DNA from: Pseudomonas sp. S35
GTDB taxonomy: Bacteria > Pseudomonadota > Gammaproteobacteria > Pseudomonadales > Pseudomonadaceae
NCBI RefSeq assembly: GCF_009866765.1
Contig: NZ_CP019431.1
Span: 434,001 to 498,000, forward strand
Direction of reading: 5' to 3'
Length of the DNA: 64,000 nucleotides
Below, one piece after another: positions 16,533 to 26,446 of this stretch. The notes under the pieces are model-generated. The model worked only from the letters and a program-made list of their open reading frames with translations. It made no database searches and had not been told where the DNA came from. The translations under genes and the position numbers were made by a program. The stretch's first letter is position 1, and each line of letters opens with the position of its first letter.

Positions 16533-16627
16533 AATGTGGGAGGGGGCTTGCCCCCCGATTGCAATTGATCAGCCAATGGATCAGGTGACTGACACACTGC
16601 TATCGAGGGCAAGCCCCCTCCCACATT
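16533..16627. repeat. REPIN (paired REP palindromes) between phaC1 and phaZ
   Basis: Two inverted copies of the REP core: AATGTGGGAGGGGGCTTGCCCCCC at the left and its reverse complement ending CCCTCCCACATT at the right, about 50 bases apart. This is the usual REP doublet of fluorescent pseudomonads, moved by RAYT-type transposases. Lying within the pha operon, it may affect relative expression of phaC1 and phaZ through RNA folding. Confidence 0.85.
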
Positions 16628-16641
16628 GACCGCATTTCAAT

Positions 16642-18321
16642 TTAGCGTTCGTGTACGTAAGTTCCTGGGGCTGCTTGCGCTGCTGCGTAGGTCTTGTTAC
16701 CTAAAGCTGTCGGCGCCTTCTTCAGCTTGCCCGCACGCTCCGCCTGCCACGCTTGCCAATGCAGCCACCACGAATCGGTGTGCTTGGTCGCATTCTCCTG
16801 CCATTCCAGCGGCTTGCCCGCCAGGCTGTCGCTGGTCTGGTAGCGTGCCTTGGGGTTGCCCGGCGGGTTGAGGATGCTCTGGATATGCCCGCTGCTGGAC
16901 AACACAAACTCCACCTTGCCACCAAACAGTTGCGCCGACTTGTAGCAGGACTGCCACGGCGTGATGTGGTCATTGGTGCCGGCCAGTGAGTAGATGTCGG
17001 CGGTGACTTGCTTGAGGTCGATTGGCGTACCGCACACTTCCAGTGCATTGGCGCGCACGAGTGGGTTGTTCTTGAACAGTTCGATCAGGTCGCCGTGGAA
17101 GGCGGCCGGCAAGCGCGTGGTGTCGTTGTTCCAGAACAGGATGTCGAACACCGGCGGCTCATTGCCCAGCAGGTAGTTATTGACCCAGTAGTTCCAGATC
17201 AGGTCGTTGGGGCGCATCCAGGCAAACACCTTGGCCATGTCGCGGCCTTCGAGTACGCCGGCCTGGTAGGAGTGGCGCTTGGCCGCTTCCAGGGTTTGCT
17301 CGTCGACAAACAGCGCCACCTGAGTGTCCAGGGTGGTGTCGAGCACGCTGACCAGCAAGGTCAGGGCATTGACCTTTTTCTCCCCCAGCGCGGCGTAGTG
17401 GCCGAGCAGGGCGGTGCAGGTGATGCCACCGGAGCAGGCGCCAAGCATGTTGACGTCCTTGCTGCCGGTAATCGCCGTGACCACATCGACCGCTTCCTTG
17501 AGCGCCTCGATATAAGTCGACAGGCCCCATTCGCGCTGGGCCTTGGTCGGGTTGCGCCAACTGACGATAAAGGTCTGCTGGTTATTACGCAGGCAGAAGC
17601 GCGCCAGGCTTTTCTCCGGGCTCAGGTCGAATACGTAGAATTTGTTGATCTGTGGTGGCACCACCAGCAGCGGGCGTTCGTGCACTTGCTCGGTGATCGG
17701 CTTGTACTGGATCAGCTCCAGCACGTCGTTGCGAAACACCACGGCGCCTTCGGTAGTGCCCAGGGACTTGCCCACTTCAAAGGCGCCCATGTTGACCTGG
17801 CTCGGCATGCCGCCGTTGTGCACCATGTCCTTGGCCAAGTGGGACAGACCGTCGAGCAGGCTTTTGCCGCCGGTTTCAAAGAAGCGTTTGACCGCCGCCG
17901 GGTTGGCCGCGCTGTTGGTGGGCGCCATGGCTTCGGTCATCAGGTTGATCACGAAGTGGCCGCGGCTGATGTCCTGGTCCGACAGGTTGCTGTCGCCTAT
18001 CCAGTCGTGCAGTTCCTTGCGCCACGCCAAGTAGGTTTGCAGGTAGCGTTTGTAGAGCGGGTTCTGGCTCCAGGCCGGGTCGTGAAAGCGACGGTCATCG
18101 CTTTCGGGCTGCAGCTGCGATTTGCCGAACATCACGTTCTTCAATTCAACGCCAAAGTGGGCGACGTGCTTGACGCTGTGCAACGGTTGCTTGATGGCTT
18201 GGGTCAGCACCATCTTCGCCGAGGCCAATAAATCCTTTTTGCGTAACGCGATGATCGGGTTCAGCCCCAAGGTGTTTTCCGAGGCCTGGCGTTTCAAGTC
18301 ATCGTTGTTCTTGTTACTCAT
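16642..18321 (-). CDS. phaC1: Class II PHA synthase 1
   Basis: Medium-chain-length PHA synthase of 559 residues, the first and usually main polymerase of the cluster. Catalytic Cys296 is in NMLGACSGGI; aspartate is in GTNDHITPWQ and histidine in SSSGHIQSI. The start MSNKNNDDLKRQA is the conserved one. It leads the phaC1-phaZ-phaC2-phaD operon; a REPIN separates it from phaZ. Upstream lies a possible sigma-54 type promoter. Length equals the family standard of about 559. Confidence 0.96.
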   Translation of the reverse strand: MSNKNNDDLKRQASENTLGLNPIIALRKKDLLASAKMVLTQAIKQPLHSVKHVAHFGVELKNVMFGKSQLQPESDDRRFHDPAWSQNPLYKRYLQTYLAWRKELHDWIGDSNLSDQDISRGHFVINLMTEAMAPTNSAANPAAVKRFFETGGKSLLDGLSHLAKDMVHNGGMPSQVNMGAFEVGKSLGTTEGAVVFRNDVLELIQYKPITEQVHERPLLVVPPQINKFYVFDLSPEKSLARFCLRNNQQTFIVSWRNPTKAQREWGLSTYIEALKEAVDVVTAITGSKDVNMLGACSGGITCTALLGHYAALGEKKVNALTLLVSVLDTTLDTQVALFVDEQTLEAAKRHSYQAGVLEGRDMAKVFAWMRPNDLIWNYWVNNYLLGNEPPVFDILFWNNDTTRLPAAFHGDLIELFKNNPLVRANALEVCGTPIDLKQVTADIYSLAGTNDHITPWQSCYKSAQLFGGKVEFVLSSSGHIQSILNPPGNPKARYQTSDSLAGKPLEWQENATKHTDSWWLHWQAWQAERAGKLKKAPTALGNKTYAAAQAAPGTYVHER

Positions 18322-18436
18322 CTACGACGCTCCATTGTCCGAAAGACGAGTACCGGGTACCGCTGTGCACCAAGTTTCGATACACAACACAAGCCTGGTA
18401 CTGCGACTCGGGTGACCGTTGATACCGCATCGTCAA

Positions 18437-18453
18437 ATGCAGGGAACTTGCCA
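18437..18453 (-). promoter_or_regulatory. Candidate sigma-54 (-24/-12) promoter upstream of phaC1
   Basis: On the minus strand the sequence reads TGGCAAGTTCCCTGCAT. GG and GC elements stand at exactly the spacing of the TGGCACG-N4-TTGCA consensus, with two mismatches. It is about 115 bases upstream of the phaC1 start. Sigma-54 type sites have been proposed upstream of phaC1 in P. aeruginosa. No activator site was identified. Confidence 0.4.
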
Positions 18454-18570
18454 GTTCCATTGGTTACCCGAGTTTAATTTTTTTCGCAAGCGGGCCAATC
18501 GTTGGCCACGCGACAGGGCATTCAAGCAGATGAAATTAGAAAATGCCCACTAATGAGCAAGAAGCCTGGG

Positions 18571-18948
18571 CTAGAGCATCAGCCGCACGACCGATTGGCT
18601 CGGGTCGCGGGTTTTGCCGGCCGCTTTGAGTTCGGCGAGATAATCGGCCCATAGCGCGTCCTGACGCACGGCCAATTGGTAGAGGTAGTCCCAGGTGAAC
18701 AGTCCGCTGTCATGGCCATCGTCGAAGGTCAATTTCAGTGCGTACTGACCGGCCGGTTCTATCTTGATCAACTTAACGTTGAGCTTGCCGAATTGCAGGA
18801 TGGGTTTGCCGTGGCCCTGGACCTCGGCAGAAGGCGAGTGGGTGCGCAGCAGTTCGGCCGGGAGTTGGTAGGTTTCATCAGGCCCGTAGGTCAGGCCGAG
18901 GGTGTTGGAGGTTTTGTGCAAATTGACAGCGGTGGGGAATTTCGGCAT
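18571..18948 (-). CDS. DUF971 family protein
   Basis: Protein of 125 residues with the DUF971 (gamma-butyrobetaine hydroxylase N-terminal-like) fold. The pattern KLIKIEPAGQYALKLTFDDGHDSGLFTWDYLYQL (about 60-95, read in pieces) matches the domain as seen in small stand-alone proteins next to hslUV in Pseudomonas. ATG at 18948 was chosen because AAGGTG lies 7 bases upstream; the longer frame runs into a palindromic repeat. Function is unknown; in other proteins the domain accompanies Fe-S or hydroxylase activities. It probably follows hslVU in the same transcript, but a large hairpin separates it. Confidence 0.8.
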   Translation of the reverse strand: MPKFPTAVNLHKTSNTLGLTYGPDETYQLPAELLRTHSPSAEVQGHGKPILQFGKLNVKLIKIEPAGQYALKLTFDDGHDSGLFTWDYLYQLAVRQDALWADYLAELKAAGKTRDPSQSVVRLML

Positions 18949-18962
18949 TGGGGACACCTTGG

Positions 18963-19020
18963 GCTGTAAGCTACAAGCTGCAAGTTGAATGTGCTCCACT
19001 TGCGGCTTGTAGCTTACAGC
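18963..19020. repeat. Large inverted repeat between hslU and the DUF971 gene
   Basis: Arms of 23 bases (18963-18985 and 18998-19020, starting GCTGTAAGCTACAAGC) pair with a single G-T-type mismatch around a 12-base loop. It starts 8 bases after the hslU stop and would form a very stable RNA hairpin in either direction. The TTGCGGCTTACAG motif is partly repeated again at 19021-19033, overlapping the end of hslU. It looks like a dispersed intergenic palindrome of a different family from the GTGGGAGGGGG REPs. Confidence 0.75.
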
Positions 19021-19027
19021 TTGCGGC

Positions 19028-20365
19028 TTACAGAATGTACCGCGACAGGTCTTCGTTCTGCGCCAACTCACCCAAGTGGCTGTTGACGTAATCCGCGTCG
19101 ATCTTGATCACCTCGCCATTCTGCGCCCCGGCCAAGTCGCCGGCGCTGAAGGACACCTCTTCCAGCAGGCGCTCCAGCAGCGTGTGCAGGCGACGGGCAC
19201 CGATGTTCTCGGTCTTCTCGTTGACCTGCCAGGCGATCTCCGCCAGGCGCTTGATGCCGTCCGCCTGGAACTCGATGCCCAGGCCTTCGGTTTTCAGCAG
19301 TTCACGGTATTGCTCGGTGAGCGACGCGTGCGGCTCGCTGAGGATGCGTTCGAAGTCACCGGGGGTCAGCGCCTTGAGCTCCACGCGAATCGGCAGACGG
19401 CCTTGCAGCTCCGGCACCAGGTCGCTTGGCTTGCTCAGGTGGAACGCGCCGGAGGCGATGAACAGGATGTGGTCGGTCTTGACCATGCCCAGCTTGGTGT
19501 TCACGGTGCAGCCTTCGATCAGCGGCAGCAGGTCGCGCTGCACGCCTTCGCGGGATACATCGACGCCGCCGGAGTTACCGCGCTTGGCCACTTTGTCGAT
19601 CTCGTCGATAAACACAATGCCGTGCTGCTCGACCGCTTCCAGGGCCTTGGCCTTGAGTTCTTCCTCGTTCACCAGGCGCCCGGCTTCTTCGTCGCGCACC
19701 AGCTTCAGCGCCTCTTTCACCTTGAGCTTGCGGCTTTTCTTCTTGCCCTTACCCATGTTGGCGAACAGGTTCTGCAACTGGCTGGTCATTTCTTCCATGC
19801 CAGGCGGTGCGGAAATATCGACACCCGAGACTTCGGCCACTTCGATCTCGATTTCCTTGTCATCCAGCTGGCCTTCGCGCAGGCGCTTGCGGAACAGTTG
19901 GCGAGTGTTGGAATCGGACGACGGCGCGGCATCTTCGTTGAAACCCATGCGTGCCGGTGGCAGCAGGGCGTCGAGGATGCGTTCTTCGGCGGCGTCCTCG
20001 GCGCGGTGGCTGACCTTGGTCACTTCCTGTTCGCGCAGCATCTTCAGGGCGGCGTCGGCCAGGTCACGGATGATCGACTCGACGTCACGGCCCACATAGC
20101 CGACTTCGGTGAACTTGGTGGCTTCGACCTTGATGAACGGGGCATTGGCGAGCTTGGCCAGGCGCCGGGCGATTTCGGTTTTACCGACACCGGTGGGGCC
20201 GATCATCAGGATGTTCTTGGGCGTTACTTCAACGCGCAGTTCTTCGGGCAGTTGCATCCGGCGCCAGCGGTTACGCAGGGCGATGGCAACGGCGCGCTTG
20301 GCATCGTCCTGGCCGATGATATGGCGATTGAGTTCGTGGACGATTTCGCGGGGAGTCATGGACAT
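19028..20365 (-). CDS. hslU: HslU, ATPase of the HslUV protease
   Basis: AAA+ unfoldase of 445 residues that feeds substrates to HslV. Walker A is GPTGVGKTE near residue 56-64, Walker [12 protein letters not shown]; an I-domain (about 105-240) is rich in charged residues, and sensor/arginine-finger regions follow to the C-terminus [14 protein letters not shown] end that docks into HslV. Start ATG at 20365 gives [19 protein letters not shown]; longer in-frame starts are less likely. It lies 37 bases downstream of hslV in the same operon. Confidence 0.96.
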   Translation of the reverse strand: MSMTPREIVHELNRHIIGQDDAKRAVAIALRNRWRRMQLPEELRVEVTPKNILMIGPTGVGKTEIARRLAKLANAPFIKVEATKFTEVGYVGRDVESIIRDLADAALKMLREQEVTKVSHRAEDAAEERILDALLPPARMGFNEDAAPSSDSNTRQLFRKRLREGQLDDKEIEIEVAEVSGVDISAPPGMEEMTSQLQNLFANMGKGKKKSRKLKVKEALKLVRDEEAGRLVNEEELKAKALEAVEQHGIVFIDEIDKVAKRGNSGGVDVSREGVQRDLLPLIEGCTVNTKLGMVKTDHILFIASGAFHLSKPSDLVPELQGRLPIRVELKALTPGDFERILSEPHASLTEQYRELLKTEGLGIEFQADGIKRLAEIAWQVNEKTENIGARRLHTLLERLLEEVSFSAGDLAGAQNGEVIKIDADYVNSHLGELAQNEDLSRYIL

Positions 20366-20402
20366 AGTGTTTGGCGGCCTCAAGCGGGAATAAGCCTACG
20401 GC

Positions 20403-20933
20403 TTATTCGGCGAGGTCCTGCTCCTCAATGGTGAAGTTGTGGTTGGTGAACACGCAGATATCGCCGGCGATACCCAATGCGGTCTCGACGATTTCACGGG
20501 CCGACAGGTCGGTTTTCTTCAGCAATGCGCTGGCGGCCGCCTGGGCGTAGCCGCCGCCGGAACCCATGGCGATCAGGCCATGCTCGGGCTCAACCACATC
20601 GCCGTTACCGGTGATGATCAGGGACGCGTCTTTGTTGGCCACGGCCAGCATGGCTTCCAGGCGGCTGAGGGAGCGGTCGGTGCGCCATTCTTTGGCGAGT
20701 TCGACCGCGGCGCGTACGAGGTGGCCCTGGTGTTTTTCCAGCTGGCCTTCGAAACGCTCGAAGAGGGTGAAGGCGTCGGCGGTGGCACCGGCAAAACCGG
20801 CGAGGACCTGGCCGTGGTACAGGCGGCGCACTTTTTTCGCATTGCCTTTCATCACGGTATTGCCCAGGGAAACCTGGCCGTCGCCGCCCATGACGACTTT
20901 GCCGTGGCGACGTACTGAAACGATGGTGGTCAA
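20403..20933 (-). CDS. hslV: HslV peptidase subunit of the HslUV protease, TTG start
   Basis: Threonine peptidase of 176 residues forming the double hexameric core of HslUV. HslV needs a free N-terminal threonine after Met removal. The longer frame from a GTG at 20948 would give [10 protein letters not shown] and bury it. The TTG at 20933 gives [20 protein letters not shown], exactly the family N-terminus, with GGAG of the upstream GTG-GAG stretch serving as ribosome site 9-10 bases before it, and the length then equals E. coli HslV. Catalytic Thr2 and Lys-containing [15 protein letters not shown] are intact. hslU follows. Confidence 0.95.
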   Translation of the reverse strand: MTTIVSVRRHGKVVMGGDGQVSLGNTVMKGNAKKVRRLYHGQVLAGFAGATADAFTLFERFEGQLEKHQGHLVRAAVELAKEWRTDRSLSRLEAMLAVANKDASLIITGNGDVVEPEHGLIAMGSGGGYAQAAASALLKKTDLSAREIVETALGIAGDICVFTNHNFTIEEQDLAE

Positions 20934-20948
20934 GGGGAGAGTCTCCAC
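20924..20948 (-). promoter_or_regulatory. Ribosome site and TTG start of hslV
   Basis: Minus strand reads GTGGAGACTCTCCCCTTGACC. The GGAG is placed correctly for the TTG at 20931-20933, not for the GTG at its own 5' end. This decides the start and hence the mature Thr1 of the protease. Confidence 0.8.
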
Positions 20949-21075
20949 GCAGCGGGGCGAAAATGCCCTGATGGAAACTCATATGGGGGTGGCGGGGGGG
21001 ATTTCAACCATAGGGGTTTATGGCGGACGAGTGGTGTTTATCGGTCTGACACGCATTTCAGAGCGCTGCATAACC

Positions 21076-21172
21076 AAATGTGGGAGAGGGCTTGCCCCCG
21101 ATAGCGGAGTGTCAGTCAATGAATCTGGTGACTGATACACCGCCATCGGGGGCAAGCCCCCTCCCACATTTT
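21076..21172. repeat. REPIN upstream of hslV
   Basis: Two inverted REP cores (AATGTGGGAGAGGGCTTGCCCCC at left, GGGGGCAAGCCCCCTCCCACATT at right) about 50 bases apart. The left copy has one substitution (GAGAGGG). The spacer resembles the spacers of the other REPINs (GTGTCAGTCA...TGACTGATACAC), so they belong to one family. It fills most of the 258 bases between the SPOR gene and hslV. Confidence 0.85.
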
Positions 21173-21191
21173 GATCGAAGTTGAGCCCGAA

Positions 21192-21893
21192 TCAGCGGCT
21201 TTGGCGTTGTTGTAACAACAGGTTGCTAAACCCTGCGCCAGCCAATTGCTTCTGCGCCACGGTCAGTTGTTCACGGTTGCTGAACGGCCCGACCAGCACG
21301 CGATACCAGGTCGCATCCTTCACCGTACCGGACTCCACCGTCACCGACTGGCCCAGCAGAATGATCTGCGCCCGCACGCGATCCGCATCCGCCTGTTTCG
21401 GGAACGAGCCCGCTTGCAGGAAGAACTTGGTCACCGGCGCCGCTTTGGTTTCTGCAACCGGTGGTGCGGGTGGCGGGGTGATCCCGGCCAGTGCCGCCTG
21501 GGCACGTGCGGTGTCGATTTTTGCCGCTTCCGCAGGCGTAACCGGTGTGGTCGGCACTTGCGGCGTCGGCAGGGTTTTCTCCGGCACGGCGTCTGGCGGC
21601 ACGATCACTTCCGATTCCGGCAGCAGCGTGTAGAAGTCGTACTTCGGCTTCACCGGTGCAGTCGGGCTCGGGGCGGTCTTGTTGGCTTCAGCGATTTTCG
21701 TGGCTTTCTGCTGTTCCTGTTTGACCCGTTTGACGTCATCGCCCTGGCCCGGGTCCAGTTTCATCAGGAACACGATAAATGCGCCGACCGACAGGCCGAT
21801 GGCCATCCACAACCAGCCCGGGATCGGCTTTTTCGCCGGGGCCTGGTAGCGGCTGGCGCCGCGCTTGGGTGCAGGTTTTTTCTTGGCAGCCAA
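21192..21893 (-). CDS. SPOR-domain inner-membrane protein (FtsN-like), TTG start
   Basis: Protein of 233 residues: basic cytoplasmic N-terminus (AAKKKPAPKRGASRYQ), one transmembrane helix (about 27-43, IPGWLWMAIGLSVGAFIVFL), a Pro/Ala-rich periplasmic linker, and a C-terminal SPOR domain (about 155-228, VTKFFLQAGSFPKQADADRV) that binds denuded peptidoglycan at septa. The only sensible start is a TTG one base after the argS stop, with GGAG 9 bases before; the longer frame overlaps argS without coding sense. This position between argS and hslV is conserved in Pseudomonas (PA5052). It is FtsN-like in layout, but true FtsN identity is not established. Confidence 0.85.
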   Translation of the reverse strand: MAAKKKPAPKRGASRYQAPAKKPIPGWLWMAIGLSVGAFIVFLMKLDPGQGDDVKRVKQEQQKATKIAEANKTAPSPTAPVKPKYDFYTLLPESEVIVPPDAVPEKTLPTPQVPTTPVTPAEAAKIDTARAQAALAGITPPPAPPVAETKAAPVTKFFLQAGSFPKQADADRVRAQIILLGQSVTVESGTVKDATWYRVLVGPFSNREQLTVAQKQLAGAGFSNLLLQQRQSR

Positions 21894-21894
21894 C

Positions 21895-23631
21895 TTACAT
21901 ACGCTCCAGAGTTTCCAGGCCCAACAGTTCCAGGCCTTGCTTGAGGGTCCGTCCAGCCAATGCGGCGAGACGCAGTCGGCTTTGCTTCTGGGCTTCGTCG
22001 TCGGCGGTGAGGATCGGGCAGTTCTCGTAGAAGCTGGAGAACAGGCCGGCGACTTCATACAGGTAGGTGCACAGGATATGCGGTGTGCCTTTCTCGCCGA
22101 CGCTGTTCAGCACTTCGCTGAATTGCGCCAGTTTAGCGGCCAGTTCCTGTTCGTGGGGTGCATCCAGCACGATCTGGCCTTGGACTTCGCTGAAGTCCTT
22201 GCCCAGCTTGCGGAATACACCGGCCACGCGGGTGTAGGCGTACAAGAGGTAGGGGGCGGTGTTGCCTTCGAAGTTGAGCATCAGTTCGAAGTTGAAGCTG
22301 TAGTCGCTGGTGCGGTGCTTGGACAGGTCGGCGTATTTCACCGCGCCAATGCCCACCACGCGGGCGATGTTGCGCAGGTCGGCCTCGGCCAGTTCCGGGT
22401 TCTTTTCCTTCACCAAGGTGTAGGCACGTTCCTGGGCTTCGTTGAGCAGGTCGATCAGCTTGACGGTGCCGCCGTCCCGGGTCTTGAACGGGCGGCCATC
22501 GGCGCCGTTCATGGTGCCAAAACCCATGTGCTCCATGTGCATCGGGTGGGTGATGAAGCCCGCACGGCGCGCCACTTCAAACACTTGCTGGAAGTGCAGG
22601 GCCTGGCGCTGGTCGACGAAGTACAGCGCACGATCCGCTTTGAGCACGCCGCTGCGGTAGCGCACGGCCGCCAGGTCGGTGGTGGCGTAGAGGTAGCCGC
22701 CATCGGCCTTGACGATGATCACCGGCAACGGCTCGCCGTCGGCGGTCTTGAATTCTTCGAGGAACACGCACTGCGCGCCGTTGCTCTCCACCAGCAGGCC
22801 CTTGGCCTTGAGGTCGTTGACCACATTGATCAGGTCGTCGTTGTAGGCGCTTTCGCCCATCACGTCGGCCATGGTCAGCTTGACGTTGAGCAGCTCGTAG
22901 ATTTCCTGGCAGTGGGACAGCGAGATATCACGGAAGCGCCCCCACAGCTCCAGGCATTCCTGGTCACCGGCTTGCAACTTGACCACCAGGCCACGGGCGC
23001 GGTCGGCGAACTCTTCGGATTCGTCGAAGCGCTTCTTGGCGGCGCGGTAGAAGTTCTCCAGGTCCGACAGCTCGTTGCTGGTGATCGGGTTTTCCTGCAG
23101 GTACGCCATCAGCATGCCGAACTGGGTGCCCCAGTCGCCCACGTGGTTCTGACGGATAACGGTGTCGCCGAGGAACTCCAGCACCCGTGCCACGCCGTCG
23201 CCAATGATGGTCGAGCGCAGGTGGCCGACGTGCATTTCCTTGGCCAGGTTGGGTGCCGACAGGTCGATGGCCACGCGCTGAGCCGGACCTGCCTTGCGCA
23301 CGCCGATCTTGGCATCGGCCAGGGCAGCATCCAGGCGCGAAGCCAGGGCCTGGGTGTTCTGGAAGAAATTGATGAAGCCCGGCCCGGCGATTTCGGCCTT
23401 GGTCACACTGTCGTCGGCCGGCAGCGCGGCGATGATTTTTTCTGCGAGATCGCGCGGTTTCATGCCGGCTGGCTTGGACAGCATCATCGCGATGTTGCTG
23501 GCGAAGTCGCCGTGGGTCTTGTCGCGAGTGTTCTCCACCTGGATCGCCGGCGTCAGGCCTTCAGGCAACACACCTTCGTTGACGAGTTGGGTGAGGGCTT
23601 GTTGGATCAGCTGGCGAATGGTGTCTTTCAT
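21895..23631 (-). CDS. argS: Arginyl-tRNA synthetase
   Basis: Class I aminoacyl-tRNA synthetase of 578 residues charging tRNA-Arg. The N-terminal additional domain (1-110) is followed by the HIGH-type motif in [20 protein letters not shown], the Rossmann core, and a C-terminal anticodon-binding helical domain ending [15 protein letters not shown] at 23631 gives [13 protein letters not shown], the usual start. It lies downstream of priA and one base upstream of the SPOR gene, an operon-like arrangement. Confidence 0.97.
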   Translation of the reverse strand: MKDTIRQLIQQALTQLVNEGVLPEGLTPAIQVENTRDKTHGDFASNIAMMLSKPAGMKPRDLAEKIIAALPADDSVTKAEIAGPGFINFFQNTQALASRLDAALADAKIGVRKAGPAQRVAIDLSAPNLAKEMHVGHLRSTIIGDGVARVLEFLGDTVIRQNHVGDWGTQFGMLMAYLQENPITSNELSDLENFYRAAKKRFDESEEFADRARGLVVKLQAGDQECLELWGRFRDISLSHCQEIYELLNVKLTMADVMGESAYNDDLINVVNDLKAKGLLVESNGAQCVFLEEFKTADGEPLPVIIVKADGGYLYATTDLAAVRYRSGVLKADRALYFVDQRQALHFQQVFEVARRAGFITHPMHMEHMGFGTMNGADGRPFKTRDGGTVKLIDLLNEAQERAYTLVKEKNPELAEADLRNIARVVGIGAVKYADLSKHRTSDYSFNFELMLNFEGNTAPYLLYAYTRVAGVFRKLGKDFSEVQGQIVLDAPHEQELAAKLAQFSEVLNSVGEKGTPHILCTYLYEVAGLFSSFYENCPILTADDEAQKQSRLRLAALAGRTLKQGLELLGLETLERM

Positions 23632-23741
23632 GGTGTTCTCTTTCGACCGCAAGCGGCGGCGCGCGATGCGCAGGTGGAAAAACTGGGCATTATCCGTGGC
23701 GAGGGCGGGCTTGCCAACCTTCGTGGGACCTGTGGCGTGGG

Positions 23742-25961
23742 TTAATACAAATCTACCGGGTCTACATCCAGTGACCATCGCACTTGTCGGCCGCTGGGCA
23801 TTTGCTCCAGGGCAAGCAGCCAGCTACTTAATAGCTTGTGCAGCGGTGCGCGCGAGGTTGCCTGCAAGAGTAGCTGAGCGCGATAACGCCCGGCGCGGCG
23901 CTCCATGGGGGCGGGCACCGGGCCGAGCAGTTCGATGCCGGTGATGCCCAGTTCGCCGAGCAAACGTTCGGCGACGCTGCAGGCTTCATCGAGAAAGCCT
24001 TCGGCCTGGCCAGGTTTATGGGCTTCGGCGCGCAGCAAGGCCAGGTGGGCAAACGGCGGCAGGCCGGCGGAACGGCGTTCGCTCAGTGCCTGTTCGGCGA
24101 AGGCAAAATAGCCCTGCTCGGTCAGTTGGATCAGCAAAGGGTGGTCGGCCAGGTGCGTCTGGATAATCACCTTGCCCGGCTCCTCGGCACGCCCGGCGCG
24201 GCCTGCGACCTGCACGATCAACTGCGCCATGCGTTCGCTGGCGCGGAAGTCCCCGGAGAACAAGCCACCGTCGGCATCCAGGATCGACACCAGGGTCACC
24301 CGTGGAAAGTGGTGGCCTTTGGCAAGCATCTGCGTACCCACCAGGATGCACGGCTGGCCTTTCTGGATAGTGGCGAAAAGCTGATTCATCGCGTCCTTGC
24401 GCGACGTGCTGTCGCGGTCGACCCGCAGTACCGGGTAGTCCGGGAACAGAATGCCCAGACGTTCTTCTGCACGTTCGGTGCCCGCGCCCACCGGGCGCAG
24501 GTCCACCTTGCCGCACTGCGGGCAGTGGCGGGGCACCCGTTCCACGTGGCCGCAGTGATGGCAGCGCAACTCGCCGTGGCGCTGGTGCACCGTCATGCGT
24601 GCATCGCAGCGCTCGCATTCGGACATCCAGCCGCAGTCATGGCACAGCAGCGTTGGCGCAAAGCCCCGACGGTTGAGAAACACCAGCACTTGCTGGCCGG
24701 CGGCAAGGGTCTGGCCGATGGCTTGTTGCATCGGCCCGGAAATACCGCTGTCCAGTGGGCGACTCTTTACGTCCAGGCGTAGGAAGCGTGGTTGCTTGGC
24801 GCCGCCGGCGCGCTCATTCAGGCGCAGGAGCCCGTAACGGCCGGTGTAGGCATTGTGCAGGCTTTCCAGCGAAGGCGTGGCCGAGCCCAGCACGATCGGG
24901 ATATCTTCCTGGCGGGCCCGCACCAGCGCCAAGTCGCGGGCGTGGTAGCGCAGGCCTTCCTGCTGTTTATAGGAACCGTCATGCTCCTCGTCGATGATGA
25001 TCAGCCCTGGGTTTTTCATCGGGGTGAACAGCGCCGAACGGGTGCCGATAATAATGTCGGCTTCGCCATCCCGCGCCGCCAGCCAGGACTCAAGGCGTTC
25101 ACGGTCGTTGACCGCCGAGTGCACCAGGGCGATGCGCGCATTGAAGCGCTGCTCGAAACGCGCCAGGGTCTGCGGGCCGAGGTTGATCTCCGGGATCAAC
25201 ACCAGCGCCTGTTTACCGGCTTGCAGGGTTTCGCGGATCAACTGCAGATAGACTTCGGTCTTGCCGCTGCCGGTAACGCCGGCCAGCAGGAACGCATGGA
25301 AACTGTCGAAACCGGCGCGAATCGCTTCATATGCCGCGCGCTGCTCGGGGTTCAGCGGCAATTCCGGCTGGGCCAGCCAATGTTCGTGGCGCGGGTCTGG
25401 GGCGTGCTTGCGGATCTCCACTTGCACCAAGCCTTTGGCCAGCAGCAGGTCGAGGCTGTCCTTGCTCAGCATCAGCTTGCTCAATAGCTGATGAGCCACG
25501 CCGTGTGGATGCTGGCCCAGGGTTGCCAGGGCTTCACGCTGGCGCGGGGCTCGGGCGATGCGCGGGTCGTCGAGACGGGCGCCGGGCACCATCGACCAGA
25601 AACGTTCCTGGCGCGCTTCGGCCAGTTCGCCCTGGCGCAGCAGCACCGGCAGCGCCCAGCTGAAGGTGTCGCCCAGGCTGTGCTGGTAATACTGGGCGGT
25701 CCACAGGCACAGCTTGAACAGTGCGGGCGGCAGCGGCGCGGTGGCATCGAGGATGGCCAGGGCCGGCTTGAGCTTTTCGGCCGGGACTTCGCTGTGATCG
25801 GCGACTTCTATCAGAACGCCGATCATTTCCCGTCGGCCAAAGGGTACGCGCACGCGCATGCCTGGCTGCAACTGCGCCCGCAGCACGCCGGCCGGCGCCC
25901 GGTAATCGAACAGGCGGCGCAGGGGCGAGGGCAGGGCGAGGCGCAAGATGGCGTCGGGCAC
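23742..25961 (-). CDS. priA: PriA primosomal helicase
   Basis: Superfamily 2 helicase of 739 residues that restarts replication at collapsed forks. In order: N-terminal 3'-end-binding and winged-helix domains, Walker A in [19 protein letters not shown] box in [12 protein letters not shown], helicase motifs including VLGSATPS, and the eight zinc-binding cysteines interleaved in [13 protein letters not shown] and [17 protein letters not shown]. The C-terminal part ends in [11 protein letters not shown]. Full length and intact. Confidence 0.97.
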   Translation of the reverse strand: MPDAILRLALPSPLRRLFDYRAPAGVLRAQLQPGMRVRVPFGRREMIGVLIEVADHSEVPAEKLKPALAILDATAPLPPALFKLCLWTAQYYQHSLGDTFSWALPVLLRQGELAEARQERFWSMVPGARLDDPRIARAPRQREALATLGQHPHGVAHQLLSKLMLSKDSLDLLLAKGLVQVEIRKHAPDPRHEHWLAQPELPLNPEQRAAYEAIRAGFDSFHAFLLAGVTGSGKTEVYLQLIRETLQAGKQALVLIPEINLGPQTLARFEQRFNARIALVHSAVNDRERLESWLAARDGEADIIIGTRSALFTPMKNPGLIIIDEEHDGSYKQQEGLRYHARDLALVRARQEDIPIVLGSATPSLESLHNAYTGRYGLLRLNERAGGAKQPRFLRLDVKSRPLDSGISGPMQQAIGQTLAAGQQVLVFLNRRGFAPTLLCHDCGWMSECERCDARMTVHQRHGELRCHHCGHVERVPRHCPQCGKVDLRPVGAGTERAEERLGILFPDYPVLRVDRDSTSRKDAMNQLFATIQKGQPCILVGTQMLAKGHHFPRVTLVSILDADGGLFSGDFRASERMAQLIVQVAGRAGRAEEPGKVIIQTHLADHPLLIQLTEQGYFAFAEQALSERRSAGLPPFAHLALLRAEAHKPGQAEGFLDEACSVAERLLGELGITGIELLGPVPAPMERRAGRYRAQLLLQATSRAPLHKLLSSWLLALEQMPSGRQVRWSLDVDPVDLY

Positions 25962-26090
25962 GCGGGGGGTCTCATATAAAGGCAGGCGGTGGCGCAGGGG
26001 CGGGAGCCTAGCAGACAGGGGGTGGCTTGGGTATGCCGTGGTTTTCTGATGAAAGGGGCTTTTATGTAGGGAATCGGCAGCAAGGGCCGC

Positions 26091-26118
26091 TTGCGCGTTT
26101 AAAAAGGTCTGGTAGAAT
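26091..26118 (+). promoter_or_regulatory. Predicted sigma-70 promoter of rpmE
   Basis: TTGCGC at 26091-26096 and TAGAAT at 26113-26118 with a 16-base spacer, about 70 bases upstream of the rpmE ATG. Reasonable housekeeping-type match for a ribosomal protein gene. Confidence 0.5.
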
Positions 26119-26187
26119 CCGCGGCCTAATTACGTGCGGTATTCGACAATAGTGTCGAGTGGCGGCACGCTAGCCCGAGGAAGTGCC

Positions 26188-26421
26188 ATGAAAGCCGATA
26201 TCCATCCAGCGTACGAAACCATCGAAGTAACCTGCAGCTGCGGTAACAAGTTCGAAACTCGCTCGAACCTGTGCAAGCCACTGGGTACTGACGTATGCAA
26301 CGAGTGCCACCCGTTCTACACCGGTAAGCAGAAGACTCTGGACACCGGCGGCCGCGTACAGCGCTTCGCAGATCGCTTTGGTGCTTTCGGCAAGAAGCCT
26401 GCTGCTACTCCAGCAGAGTAA
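26188..26421 (+). CDS. rpmE: Ribosomal protein L31, zinc-containing form
   Basis: Protein of 77 residues of the large ribosomal subunit. It carries the four cysteines of the zinc-binding C+ type (VTCSCGN and [12 protein letters not shown]), so it is the zinc-replete paralogue rather than the zinc-free form. ATG at 26188 was chosen because [14 protein letters not shown] is the universal start and GAGGAAG precedes it. Two RNA hairpins follow the stop and overlap the next gene. Confidence 0.96.
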   Translation: MKADIHPAYETIEVTCSCGNKFETRSNLCKPLGTDVCNECHPFYTGKQKTLDTGGRVQRFADRFGAFGKKPAATPAE

Positions 26422-26425
26422 GGCT

Positions 26426-26446
26426 CAAAAGCCTTATGGGCTTTTG
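26426..26446 (+). promoter_or_regulatory. Hairpin sequestering the nuclease start codon
   Basis: Perfect arms CAAAAGCC (26426-26433) and GGCTTTTG (26439-26446). The ATG of the following nuclease gene (26436) lies in the loop. No good ribosome site is visible, so translation may depend on coupling to rpmE or on structure. Confidence 0.45.

Noticed and set aside
16533..16627. REP palindrome as a phaC1 intrinsic terminator
   Set aside because: No T-run follows either stem, and identical elements occur between unrelated genes in both orientations.
13228..18321. phaC1 and phaC2 as a recent duplication
   Set aside because: They are well diverged, with phaZ between them; this is the standard class II arrangement across Pseudomonas.
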